This document shows positions 19,101 to 29,600 of a DNA stretch of 64,000 nucleotides, piece by piece. This DNA comes from Paenibacillus tyrphae. Lineage in GTDB: Bacteria; Bacillota; Bacilli; Paenibacillales; NBRC-103111. The stretch is from contig NZ_JNVM01000002.1 of the NCBI RefSeq assembly GCF_000722545.1, positions 1-64,000 of the forward strand, read 5' to 3'. Under the pieces are notes generated by a model. That model was not told the DNA's origin. It saw nothing but the letters and a program-made list of their open reading frames with translations, and made no database searches. The position numbers were made by a program, and so were the translations under genes. Numbering within the stretch: position 1 is the first letter of the stretch; every line of letters starts with the position of its first letter.

Positions 19101-22100
19101 CTCGGACTGTACCCGAAGAAACCGGCGTCAAACCATTCGATGCCATCAACCGTCCCGCGGGCAGGCACATATTCGGGTTGGGCAAAAAGTTCCCGGGGAA
19201 GGCCACTCGCTTCCAGCATGTCCGGCGTAAATCGGCGGATCGATTCGACTTCGTTAACCAGATTGTCCCAAAACGACTCGAGATCAGATGCCCCCGGAAG
19301 TCTCCCCGACATGCCGATAATGGCGACCTCTTGTCCGCTTGGGTCAACCTCCGCTTTTGGGGCTGTCTGCTCTGCCCGATTTTCCGCTTCCTCCGTATTT
19401 TCCTTTGAAGAAGCAGTCAACCGCTGCGCCAACAAACGAACGGTCGGGTACTCGAACAATTCCAACAGTTCAATATCGGCGGACAGCTCGCTTCTTAGCC
19501 GGGCATGAACCTGGGTAAGCAGCAAGGAATGGCCTCCGATATCGAAGAAATTATCGTCAAGCCCGACGCTGCCCGCTCCCAGCAAATCCTTCCAGATGGA
19601 AGCTACCGAACGCTCGACGGCGGTCCGAGGAAGCTGCTGCGTGGCGGCCCCTTGTGCCCGAACCTCCTCGGGAGCCGGGAGCCGATGGCGGTCAACCTTC
19701 CCGTGCGGTGTCAGCGGCAGACGATCCAGCAAGACGACGTGCGATGGAACCATATACCGCGGAAGTCTTTGCTCGGCATATACGCGAACTTCCTGCGCAT
19801 TCATCGGGGGTAGCGGAGTCATCCAACGTCTCACTGCGGTTTCTTTGGGCTCGCGGGTCGCATAAAGGTAGTAAATGTTCTGCGTCACGTCGAGGGACCA
19901 GTCTTTCTCCGCAATCACTTGAAACCCGTGCCGCTTCAGCAGCTCCATGACCCATTCGAGGCGGTCGTCCACGTCATGAAGCTCCAAGACGACCTGCCCG
20001 ATTTTCGGCCAATCTTCGGCATCGATCCCCTGAAGCACGGCGAGCTCCGCCTTCTCCACGTTGATCTTCAACAGGTCGATTCGCTCCACCCGATGCTCGC
20101 GGATCACATCCGACAGCCTGCGGACGGGAACGGTCAGCTGTATGCTTTTCAAACGGTCGTCCAGAATAGCCTCGACGGCTTCGTCCAACTCCTGCGAAGG
20201 CTTCTCGTTACGCCGGATGAAGGAGCGGACCAGCTCCTTTTCTTCCTCCGTGTCCGTATGCAGCCCCGATAAGAAAGAGAATTTGGGATAAAAAGTAAAC
20301 TCCGCCTCTCCTTCCTCCGCAGCGAGGGCGCAATCCATGATCGTGGCCTCCGCCCCATACAAGCGGGCGTTTAGAATCGTCAATTCCCGCACGTACGGAT
20401 TCGGTTCAAAGGCAAAAATGCGAACGCCCGGCGCTTGCATATGCGCCTGCAGAGTAAACAATCCGATATTAGCGCCTACGTCAAAAATCACGTGACCTTC
20501 GTCAACCGAAATGCCGTGACGAAGATAAGCCAGATTTTCAAAAATATCGCGGTACAAAAAATTCGTCTCGTTTTTATTCAGCTGCACCACGGCCAAGCCG
20601 TTATTCAGCAGATGGCGCGTATGCCCGGAAGCCGTGGGCGCCCGCTCGGCCGAAGGCACGACATAGGCGGCCAAAGCAGGCTGTCCCGCTTCGTCTTCGC
20701 GGACCATGACGCACGCTTGCTCGATATCCGGATGACCGGCAAGCACGGATTCGATTTCCTCAGGCTCGATCCGAAATCCCCGGATTTTGACTTGGAAGTC
20801 GGTCCGTCCCAAATAAGCGAACGATCCGTCGGCCCGTCGTTTTCCGATATCTCCGGTCCGATACATCCGGGCGCCTTCCTTAGCGGAAAAGCGGTCCGGC
20901 CAAAATTTCTCCGCTGTCAAATCCGGACGGCCCAGGTAGCCTTCGGATACGCCGGAGCCGCCGATCCAGATCTCGCCGGGAACCCCTAGCGGAACCGGCT
21001 TTTGACGGGAATCGAGCAAATAAATCGCGACGTTGCGCAGCGGGCGGCCGAGCGACGGAAGCTCGCTGTCCCGCACCCGGCAAACGGTGGCATCTACCGT
21101 ACATTCCGTCGGTCCGTATAAGTTGTAAAACTCGATGCCTTTGGCTTCCCGCATCGCCTGCCATGTCGATTCCTCGATCGGCTCGCCGCCGATCAGCCCC
21201 AGCAGCGGGCGCGTACCCTGATGCTCCAGCAACCCGAACTGCATCAGCAGGCGGCATTGCGAAGGGGTGCAGTCGAAAGCGTCGATCTCTTGTTCCCGAA
21301 GGTAATCCACGAAAGCCCCGCCGTCCAACCGAATTTCCTCGGGGATGATATGCAAAGTGCGGCCCCGGAGCAACTGTATGATCTGTTTCACCGACGTATC
21401 GAACGATAAGGAGCCGTTCACCACAATTTGCTGTACTCCCGGATGATGGCGGTAAATTGCTTCCTCCAGGGCCTCGCTTAAATGAAACAAGGAACGGTGC
21501 GTGACGACAACCCCGCGGGGCTGGCCCGTCGAGCCCGAGGTATAGATCACGTAGACCGGATCTTCCGACTTAGCCAAGCTTTCCGGGTTAACCTCCGGTT
21601 CTTCGGCCAGCGCGGCTTCCCCTGCCCCCAAATAAATCCGGACCGCCAAACTGCCGTCAATCTTGCCTACCGAAGCCTCGTCGGTCAGGATCACGCCCGG
21701 GGAAGCGTCTTGAAGCATGTAGCGGATGCGGTCCTCCGGGTAAGCAGGATCGATCGGCACATAGGCGCCGCCGGCTTTGACGATTCCAAGCAAGCCTACG
21801 ATCGCTTCGATCGAACGTCCGATGCACAGGCCTACCCGCACTCCGCGTCCCACGCCATGCTTGCGCAAACGATGAGCCAAGCGATTCGCGCGGCAGTTCA
21901 GCTCCCGGAACGTCAGCCGCTCGTTTTTGCAGACGAGTGCCGTTCTGTCGGGGGTTGCTTCAGCCGCCGCTTCAAACAGATCCAGGAACGTACGTTCCCA
22001 TTTCCAAGCACCTCCGGTCGCATTCCATTCCTCCAGCATCCGGTGCTCGACGGATGTGAGCAGCGGCAGCTCGGAGAGAGGAGCTTGCGGATTGTGCACA

Positions 22101-23602
22101 ATTCCCTCCAACAGCACTTCCAAATGTCCGATCATTCGGCGGATGGTGGACGGATCGAACAAATCCGTCGCATACTCAAGGGCCCCCTCCAATCCGCGCT
22201 CCGTGGAAGTCAGCAGCAGCACTATATCGAAGCGGGAAGTGCCGAGCGGAATATGGATGGACGAAGTCCGCAGCCCGGGCAGCCGGATCAAGGAAGACGC
22301 CACCGTCTCGAACAAGAAAAGCACCTGGAAAAGGGGCGAATGGCTTCTGCTCCGCTCCGGCTGGACTTCCTCCACCAGCTTGTCGAACGGAAACTCCTGA
22401 TGGTCGAACGCTTCGACCGCTGTGTCACGCACCCGTTCCAGCAATTCAAGAAAAGTCGGGTCCTCCGATACTTTCGTCCGCATAACCAGCGTGTTCATAA
22501 AAGTGCCGATTACTTTTTCCAGACCGTTGATCCCGCGCGTGGACACCGGAGTAGCCAGCACAATTTCATCCTGCGACGTATATCTTGCCAAGAGCACGTT
22601 CACGGCTGTTAACACGGTCATGAACGTTGTCACGCCCTGCCGGCGGCTCAAAGCGGTCAGCGCTTCGGCCAGCGAAGCCGGAAATACGAAAGTTTCCATG
22701 TCCCCCTTGAAGCTCTGCCGGGCCGGACGCGGATGATCCGTAGGCAGTTCCAGGGGCGGCAGCTGGGCCAGCTTTTGATGCCAGTACGTCCGCTGGGCCT
22801 GCAAAGCATCCGTCTCCACCCAGCGCCGCTGCCAATAAGCGAAATCCGCATATTGAACTTCCAGCTCGGGCAGCGATGACGCCTCTCCCGTCGAAAATGC
22901 CCCATACAGCTCCGAAAGCTCGCTGCCCAGAATGCCCATCGACCATCCGTCGGTTACAAGATGGTGCAGGTTTAACGCAAGGATGTACGCTTCGTCCTCC
23001 AGCCGGATCAGCTTGGAACGAATGAGCGGTCCTGATGCGATGTCAAAAGGGCGGCGCGCCTCTTGTACGGCCAATTCCAGTGCGCGGCGCTCCCGCCGTT
23101 CCGCCGGTTCCTTTCTGAGGTCCGTACGCTCCAGTTTCAAAAGCATCGACTCCGCAATATGCTGTACCGGCTTCCCGTTCGAAGACGGAAACGTCGCCCG
23201 CAGCGCTTCATGCCGCCGGATGATTTCGTTCAAGCAGCGCTCCAGCATGTCGGCATCCAGCGCCCCTTCAACCCGGACGGTCATCGGCACGTTGTATGAG
23301 ATATTGGTAGGATCCATCTGCTGCATAAACCACAGCCTTTGTTGAGCGAAGGAAAGAGGCATTTCGCCATGACGGGCTATCGGGGCAAGCGGCAGGCCCG
23401 ACAGCCCGCCGCCGCCTTTTTCTTCGTGCAGATAGGTCAGCAGCATATCCTTATGAGCCTGAAGCTCGGTGCGCAGCTCCGGTGTTAGCGTCCCTTTGGG
23501 CGCGCGAAACCGCAATTTTCCTTCTTCGGCCCACAGCTCGATACCCCGTTCGCGGAACCGGTCTACTATGGCGCGTATATGGCTTGTATTGGTATCGTTC
23601 AT
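16157..23602 (-). CDS. Hybrid NRPS-PKS TubC docking-C-A(Glu-like)-FkbM MT-PCP-KS-AT-PCP
   Basis: A 2481-residue protein. Residues 1-60 ('IRAIVDRFRERGIELWAEEG' onward) are a TubC-type N-terminal docking domain. C domain (HHLVTDG near 217). A domain (YTSGSTGQPRG near 690) with code D-T-K-D-L-G-L-V-D-K, close to the glutamate code DAKDLGVVDK. Between A-domain core motifs sits an FkbM-family methyltransferase (about 1010-1255; 'IFDVGANIGLFTLQ' near 1042, 'AFEPNP'), not the usual N-methyltransferase type. PCP (DIGGHSLL near 1355), KS (Cys in 'TACSTS' near 1595), AT (GHSLGE near 2040, 'GAFHS', malonyl-type), no KR, PCP (DLGGHSLL near 2385), and an acidic tail with 'SDEEIDALL'. Start ATG 23602 overlaps the upstream stop by four bases (ATGA) and has GGGAGGAAGG in front; extension to 23833 would be out-of-frame coding of the previous gene. 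Confidence 0.95.
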   Translation of the reverse strand: MNDTNTSHIRAIVDRFRERGIELWAEEGKLRFRAPKGTLTPELRTELQAHKDMLLTYLHEEKGGGGLSGLPLAPIARHGEMPLSFAQQRLWFMQQMDPTNISYNVPMTVRVEGALDADMLERCLNEIIRRHEALRATFPSSNGKPVQHIAESMLLKLERTDLRKEPAERRERRALELAVQEARRPFDIASGPLIRSKLIRLEDEAYILALNLHHLVTDGWSMGILGSELSELYGAFSTGEASSLPELEVQYADFAYWQRRWVETDALQAQRTYWHQKLAQLPPLELPTDHPRPARQSFKGDMETFVFPASLAEALTALSRRQGVTTFMTVLTAVNVLLARYTSQDEIVLATPVSTRGINGLEKVIGTFMNTLVMRTKVSEDPTFLELLERVRDTAVEAFDHQEFPFDKLVEEVQPERSRSHSPLFQVLFLFETVASSLIRLPGLRTSSIHIPLGTSRFDIVLLLTSTERGLEGALEYATDLFDPSTIRRMIGHLEVLLEGIVHNPQAPLSELPLLTSVEHRMLEEWNATGGAWKWERTFLDLFEAAAEATPDRTALVCKNERLTFRELNCRANRLAHRLRKHGVGRGVRVGLCIGRSIEAIVGLLGIVKAGGAYVPIDPAYPEDRIRYMLQDASPGVILTDEASVGKIDGSLAVRIYLGAGEAALAEEPEVNPESLAKSEDPVYVIYTSGSTGQPRGVVVTHRSLFHLSEALEEAIYRHHPGVQQIVVNGSLSFDTSVKQIIQLLRGRTLHIIPEEIRLDGGAFVDYLREQEIDAFDCTPSQCRLLMQFGLLEHQGTRPLLGLIGGEPIEESTWQAMREAKGIEFYNLYGPTECTVDATVCRVRDSELPSLGRPLRNVAIYLLDSRQKPVPLGVPGEIWIGGSGVSEGYLGRPDLTAEKFWPDRFSAKEGARMYRTGDIGKRRADGSFAYLGRTDFQVKIRGFRIEPEEIESVLAGHPDIEQACVMVREDEAGQPALAAYVVPSAERAPTASGHTRHLLNNGLAVVQLNKNETNFLYRDIFENLAYLRHGISVDEGHVIFDVGANIGLFTLQAHMQAPGVRIFAFEPNPYVRELTILNARLYGAEATIMDCALAAEEGEAEFTFYPKFSFLSGLHTDTEEEKELVRSFIRRNEKPSQELDEAVEAILDDRLKSIQLTVPVRRLSDVIREHRVERIDLLKINVEKAELAVLQGIDAEDWPKIGQVVLELHDVDDRLEWVMELLKRHGFQVIAEKDWSLDVTQNIYYLYATREPKETAVRRWMTPLPPMNAQEVRVYAEQRLPRYMVPSHVVLLDRLPLTPHGKVDRHRLPAPEEVRAQGAATQQLPRTAVERSVASIWKDLLGAGSVGLDDNFFDIGGHSLLLTQVHARLRSELSADIELLELFEYPTVRLLAQRLTASSKENTEEAENRAEQTAPKAEVDPSGQEVAIIGMSGRLPGASDLESFWDNLVNEVESIRRFTPDMLEASGLPRELFAQPEYVPARGTVDGIEWFDAGFFGYSPREAEMLDPQQRLFLECAWEAMEKAGYDPSGGGVPVGVYAGAGISTYLLFGLLPHIDPADPVTGYQALIANDKDHLATRTAYKLNLTGPSFSVQTACSTSLVAVHLACQALSRDECGMAIAGGATITVPHEQGYVYREGGIFSPDGHCRAFDAQAKGTVAGSGVGVVVLKRLNEALRDGDTVHAVIKGSAINNDGGRKVGYTAPSIGGQAEVIRMALDSAGVGAKSISYVEAHGTGTPLGDPIELAALTEVFGPSTEGPRCGIGSVKTNVGHLDAAAGVASLIKVALSLRSGLLPASLHYTKGNPAVDWQSSPFYVVDRARPWTGGSPEQPRRAGVSSFGIGGTNAHVIVEEAPAQRASDAAAAEEVLVLSARTPSSLQAMRERLAAHLEAEPSVKLSDTAFTLQQGRKAFAHRWSAVCGSAEQALNALRDEDARAVRIGLAEAGECPVVFAFPGQGSQYVGMGAELYAQEPVYRETVDRCAELLLPHLGMDVRDALLGREGFEAERLEETWLTQPVLFVAEYALARLWMSVGVKPAALIGHSLGEYTAACLAGIFSLEEGLELVSVRGRLMHRCEAGAMAAVGASAAELTEQLKGTLEIAAVNGPKMCVVTGSAEEVEELTARLQLAGVECRRLRTGGAFHSSRMEPALGELEAALKRMKLSAPRVPYVSNETGDWITAEQAGSAAYWVSHARRTVRFAENAERVLERYPNAVVIEVGPGQTLTSLMRQSARWGAEHRGVRTLPPGGTGAGERRQWLEGVAELWSGGQSIAWKAMHGSRVRNRIELPTYPFERQRYWIEPRLSVATQGAAIGRHALHGAAEEVATAGAANTEPAAEAVEQLYPRPQLATPYKPPENALEKRLAGIWQKLLGVEQIGTFDDFFDLGGHSLLIVQMAAEVKQSLGVDIQSPRFFEHPCVAHLASLVEEHQAAAEEKMIVNALELEDPADLLERMDSMSDEEIDALLNRMEAEPGKGTAVFDTE
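16699..18617 (-). repeat. KS-AT direct repeat, copy A
   Basis: Partner of 10179-12097, in module 4 (Glu-like) of the preceding protein. The abrupt N-proximal boundary lies within KS just after the shared 'GVVVLKRL' coding region; the C-proximal boundary lies after the 'RQRYWIEPRL' segment. The same orientation and constant offset make it a direct repeat able to recombine or be mis-assembled. Confidence 0.85.
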
Positions 23603-26600
23603 TCCAGCACGCCTTCCTCCCAATCGTTTTCGTCCCCGTCCTCTTCCGGACGGCCGGTCCGGGCTTCCGGCACACCGCCGAGCAGGGAATGCACCAGCAC
23701 ATGCCGGTCTTTCAATTTGAACATCCCGCGAATGGAAGCAAAATCGATCGTGCCGACCGGATGCAGACCAAGCCCTTCCGCCGCCGCCGCAGACATGAGC
23801 AGTTGGCCCATATAACCTGCTTCCAGGGTGCATAGACGCTCGGCCTGATCTCCGTACATCGGTCCGATCGCGTCCAGATCGGCGATCAGGAATACCGAGA
23901 AGGACGCCTGCTCGAATACGGGCTGGTAGACGAACGGAACGTGAATGTCTTTGCTGAACCGGGCCTCCGGCGACAGGAGCAGCAGCCTGTTTTTGGAAGG
24001 ATCGTAATAATACACGCCCTCGTCCAAGCCTTCCACGCGTCCGCCGTGAATATATAAATACGCCTGGACCGCATAAAGCTCACCGAAGGAAGGATGCTGC
24101 CGGACGCCTTTACCATGCGAATCATCGTGGCGCAGCGCTTGCAGCAATCGCGCCAATCGTCCGAAAGGCATCGGCTCCTGAGCATAATGGCGGCACGGCT
24201 CCAGCGTAACGAATTCGGCCGCTGGTTCTTCGCTATCGCAGGCCGTCAAGTCAATCGCCGGGGCGTACGGTTCCGAACGCAGCCAGTGGCGGCGTTGTTT
24301 GAAACGTTCGCGTTCTTCGGGATCCACGATCACTTCGTACGAAGCGGCGAAGGATTCCATTTGGGTCCGCTCGACGGCCGGCCGGGGCATTTTGATTGCG
24401 TCCGCTACATGTTTATGCATTCGGGTCACATACGATTGCGTCACATCGCCGACCGTCGGACGACGGTAAAATTCATCGAATTTCATTCGTAAGCCGAACG
24501 CTTTCTCCAAAGCATTGGCCATTCGAACGACATCCATAGAGGTAACGCCTATCTCCAGAAGATTGGTGTCCTCCGTCAAATCGTCGATTTGCAAGGACCC
24601 TTTGACAATCGTCATAATTCGTTCTCGATCCGTTACGTTCTCCCCGCGCGCTTCCATTCCGGAGGTCTGACCGGACATTTCGGGCGCAGGCAGCGCCTTG
24701 ACATCCAACTTCCCGTTTGCGGTCATCGGCCACTGCTCCAGGATGAAGACGGCAGCAGGAACCATATAGTCCGGAAGCTTGCCGCTAAGGAATGACCGCA
24801 GGCGTTGGCCGTCGATCTTATTCAGTTCGCTGGAGTGAAGCAGCACGTAACCTACAGCCGCGGCATCGCCGGACGGCCCCGGTTTCACCGCTACAAGCGC
24901 TTCCTTGACGGCCTCGTGCCCCCGCAGCGCTTGCTCGATCTCGCCAAGCTCGATCCGGTAGCCTCGGATTTTGACCTGGGCATCCTCGCGCCCCAGAAAC
25001 TCAAGATCGCCGCTTGGCAAATAACGCGCCAGGTCTCCCGTCCGATACAAGCGTTCCCCCGTTGCCGGATGCCGAATGAAGCTGGAAGCCGTTTTGTCCG
25101 CATCGCGCCAATATTCGCGGGCTAATCCGACCCCGCCGATGTACAGGTCCCCCGGCACCCAAACGGGACGATGCTCCAGCTTTTCGTCCAGAACATAGAG
25201 CCGCTGATTCGCCATCGGACGGCCGTACGGGATGCTTCGCCAAGCCGGATCGACCGTTCCGATAGGATACAGAACCGACCAAATCGAAGCTTCCGTCGCT
25301 CCTCCCAAGCTCACGATCTCCACGCCCGGCGCGGCAATTTCACGAATTCTTTCCGGCAAACCAACCGGAATCCAGTCACCGCTCAGCATAATCAATCTCA
25401 GACAGTCCGGCAGTCGCCGCGACGTTGCAGCCGCATAATCGACCAGAAGCCCCATCAAGGCCGGTACCGAGTTCCAGACGGTAACCTGACATTCATGCAT
25501 CCGCTCCAGCCAATCGGCCGGATCTTTCAAGCCTCCGACAGACGGATAGACGACCGTGCCGCCCGCAAGGAGCAGGCCGGCCAGATCGAACACCGATAAG
25601 TCGAAGCTTAACGAAGAGAGTGCCAACACCCGGTCTTGCGCCCCGATCCGTAAGCGGGAACGTAAATCCTCCAGCGTATTCCTGGCGCTTCCGTGCGTAA
25701 TGGCGACGCCTTTAGGCATCCCGGTCGATCCCGACGTGTAAATAATGTAGGCCAAATCATCTTCCGAGGCCGCCGTAATCGCCTCAGGTTTGGAAGCTTC
25801 GTCCGCTTGAGGCTTCGGTCCGTCCACACAATAACGTTCTATCCCGTCCGGCCATTGGACAGCGGTATCTACCTTCGATTGCGTGATCGCAAAACGAATT
25901 TCGCCGCTCTCCAGCAGCAGACGGATACGCTCCGTCGGCAGCCCCGGATCGATAGGCAAATAAGGGGCATGTGCGCGCAAAATTCCAAGGACGGCCGCCG
26001 CTTGCTCCCACCCCTTCTCCATCACCACCGCCACGGGACGATTCGGCCCTGCCCCGCGACCGATAAGCCAGTCAGCCAAGCTGTCCGCAAGTCGCGCCAG
26101 CTCGCCATAGGTCAGTGTCATTCCCGGCGCCAGCACGGCCGCGTCTTCCGGGCGTAGGGACGCCTGCTCGAAGAACGGCTCGTGAAGCAGGCCGCGGGGC
26201 AGTTCCGTCTCTGTTGCATTAACGCTGCCAATCCGTTCCAATTGATTCGCGGGTGCCAATGGCCCGACAGGCTCGTTCCATGCTTCCACCTCATCCGTCA
26301 ACCGTCTGAGCAGCGAACAGTAGGCTGTAAACATGTCGTCGATCATTTCCGGCGGGAACATGTCTTCCGCCACGTCCCAATGGAAGCGCAGCATGCCGGC
26401 ATCTTCGTATACCTGATGATCCAGATAAACTTGCGGGGTTTGGCTGACCCCGTACACCACTTCGCCCAAGCCCCTCATCACGGAGGCATCCAGGCCATCC
26501 GTCTTCGTCAAGGTGCTCGTAAAAACAACCGGCATCGCCACGCTGGAGCTGTCGAGATTGGCGCGCGCGTAATCGCGCAGCACTTGAATGCCGCTGTAGG

Positions 26601-29600
26601 AGCGATGCTCAAGATCCTCCCACAGCTGCTGCTGAATGGTCTTCACCCTCGCCCCGAACGAAGCCTGGCCTGAATAGTTCACCTCAAGCAGCGTTAAAGT
26701 CGTAAAATCGCCGACGATTCGGTTCACATCCGGATGGATGGGAAGTCGGTTGAACAGCGTTAAATTAATCGTAAACCTCGGTTTTTTACTCCAGACGGCC
26801 AGCACTTCGCTGAAGGCCCCCAGTAAAATCGCCGAAGGCGTAACGGCAAAACGTCCGCCATACCCGCAGAGCCTGCGCCAATCTTCCGGGCTAAGGAAAG
26901 CGGCGAGACGGCGAAACCTCGGCGCCTGCAAGGAATCGGCCGAGCGGGCAAGCGGCAGCTCCGGCGCCGGCGACAGCTCGGAGACCCGGGCTGCCCAATA
27001 AGCTTTTGAGCGCGTATACGCTTCGGACTCGAGCACCTGCCGTTCGGCCAGCACGTAGTCGCGGAACGTCAGCCCCAGCGGAGGTAGGGTCGCTTGCGGA
27101 TCGCGCATAAGCTGATTGAGCTCCTGAAGCATAACGTACCAGCTCTGCGCGTCCCCGATTAAAAGATCCACGCTGAAATGCAGACGGAGTCTCTCGTTGG
27201 CAAGAAGCGTCGCGCTGATATCAAAAAGCGGGTAGCGATCGGCCGGGGCATGGCGATGCGAAAGCTCGCTCCGGATCTCGAGAAGTTCGCGTTCAGCCTC
27301 TTCCGGATGCAAATGGCGCAAATCCCGGCAGTTGACTTCATATGGCGGGACTTCCTGAAGAATCTGCTGCATGCCATCGCTGCGAACAATCGCCCGCATC
27401 ATCGGATGACGGCCGATCAGCACGTTCAAGGCTTGATTCAAACGTAAAATGGAATGCGCCGAGGCATCGATTTCGATATAAAGGTGCGCTCCTACATTGC
27501 CCAGCTCAAAGTCTGCGCTGCGGCCGATCCAATAAGCCTGCTGCACCTCATTGAGCGGGAACGGCTCGTACAAATGCTCCGCATCCGGAACAGCCGGTTG
27601 CCAAGCATCTCCCCCGGAAGGCTCGGGCAACCCGGAGCAAGCTCCTGCAGCCGCAGCCGTATCCAAGCAGGCCGACAGCTCGGCAATCGTCGGTGCCGCG
27701 ATCAACTGGCGCAGCGGGCATTCGACCTTCAAAACCTCCCGAATTTGGGCAACGAGCCGAATGGCCAGCAGAGAGTGTCCGCCCAATTCAAAAAAGCTGT
27801 CCTCGATTCCGATCTCCTCGGTTCCGAGCAGTTCGCTCCAGATGCGGACCAACGTCCGTTCCAGCGGTGTCCGCGGAGCTGTCCGAGCCTTGTCTTTGTC
27901 CCATTGCGCGGCGTCGGGCGAAGGCAGGGAGCCGCGATCGGTCTTTCCGTTGCTGAGCAGCGGAATGCGCTCCAGCTCGATGAACAAGGAAGGAATCATA
28001 TACACCGGCAAAGCTTGCCGGATATGTTCGCGCAGGTCGGAGACCGATGCCGTTGCGCCCGGCTCCCGCACCCAATACGCGATAAGTCTGGAGCTGCCCG
28101 AGGCATCGGGCTGGGCGATCAGGACGGCGTCGCGCACGCTCTTATGCTGTCCCAATACAGCTTCGATCTCTCCCAGCTCAATTCGGAATCCCCGGACCTT
28201 CACCTGATAATCGGTGCGTCCGAGGAACTCTAGCGCACCGTCCGCCCGAAAGCGAGCCAAATCGCCGGTACGATACAACCGGGCTCCCGGTTGGTCCGTA
28301 TACGGATCGGGCAAAAAGCGTTCCGACGTCAGTTCTTCCCGATTCCAATAGCCACGGGCTACCCCTACTCCGCCAATGTACAGTTCCCCGGTCACCCCAA
28401 CCGGCACACGATGGCCTTGGGCATCCAGCACGTACATCTGCATATTGGCAATGGGCCGTCCGATCGGCACTTCGGATTCACCCTTCGCACATTCCCACCA
28501 ACTGGCTTCGACGGCGGCTTCCGTCGGTCCGTAAAGATTGACCAAGCGGACGCCGAGCCTTTCCATACACTCCTGCGCGATGTCCGGAGCGAGCGCTTCG
28601 CCTGTGCAATAGACCTGCTTCAGCGAGGCGCAGCGGCTCAAATCCCGTTCTTGCAGGAAAATCCGTAGCATGGATGGCACGAAGTGAGCCACGGTGATCC
28701 TATGTTTTGCGATGAAATCAACCAAGTACGCGCTATCGGCGTGTCCGCCCGGCCTGGCGATCATCAGCCGCGCACCCGTAATTAACGGCCAGAACAATTC
28801 CCAGATGGAGACGTCAAACGTGTACGGCGTTTTTTGGATGACCCGGTCGTCGGGCTCCAGCCGAAACGTTTCAAGCATCCAGTGCATTCGGTTGCAAATT
28901 CCCCGATGTTCGTTCATGACTCCTTTGGGCTTGCCCGTCGAACCGGACGTATAAATGACATAAGCCAAATGCTCCGGCCTCACACCGGCGTCCGGCGGCA
29001 GTACGCTTTCCCGCGAAATCTTGTCCTTCCATTCGACATCGAGCGCAACTACGGGCACTCCCGTTTCCGGCAGTCCGGTTAGCAAATGCGATTGCGTAAG
29101 AAGGATAGGCACTTGCGAGTCTTCTATCATAAAGCGGATACGATCCGGAGGGTAATCCGGGCCGATCGGCACATATGCTCCGCCCGCCTTAAGCGTGCCT
29201 AGTATGCCGATCACAAGCTCGATCGAACGGTCCAAAAGCAGCCCTACCGTCCGTTCCGGTCCGATCCCTCTTCCTCTCAGATGGTGGGCCAACTGATTGC
29301 TTCGCTGCTCCAGCTCCAGATAGGTGAGCCGCTTGCCTTCAAATTCAAGGGCGACGGCATCCGGCGTGCGGCGAACCTGGGCCTCGAACAGTTCATGAAG
29401 CAGCCAAGGGCCGTCATAATCGGACGATGTGGCGTTCCAGGCGTGAAAATGAAGCAGTTCCTCTTCGCTTAGCAGCGGCAGTTCACTTATATGCAGATCG
29501 GCGTTCGATGCAACCGCCGTAAGCAGCGTTTGCCAATGGCCCGACATGCGGGCCACCGTAGATTCGTCGAACAGATCGGTGTTGTATTCGATCTCCAGCT

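Noticed and set aside
23603..23833. Extended N-terminus for the third megasynthase
   Set aside because: The extra 77 residues are out-of-frame coding of the preceding protein; ATG 23602 has a strong ribosome site and begins the docking domain.
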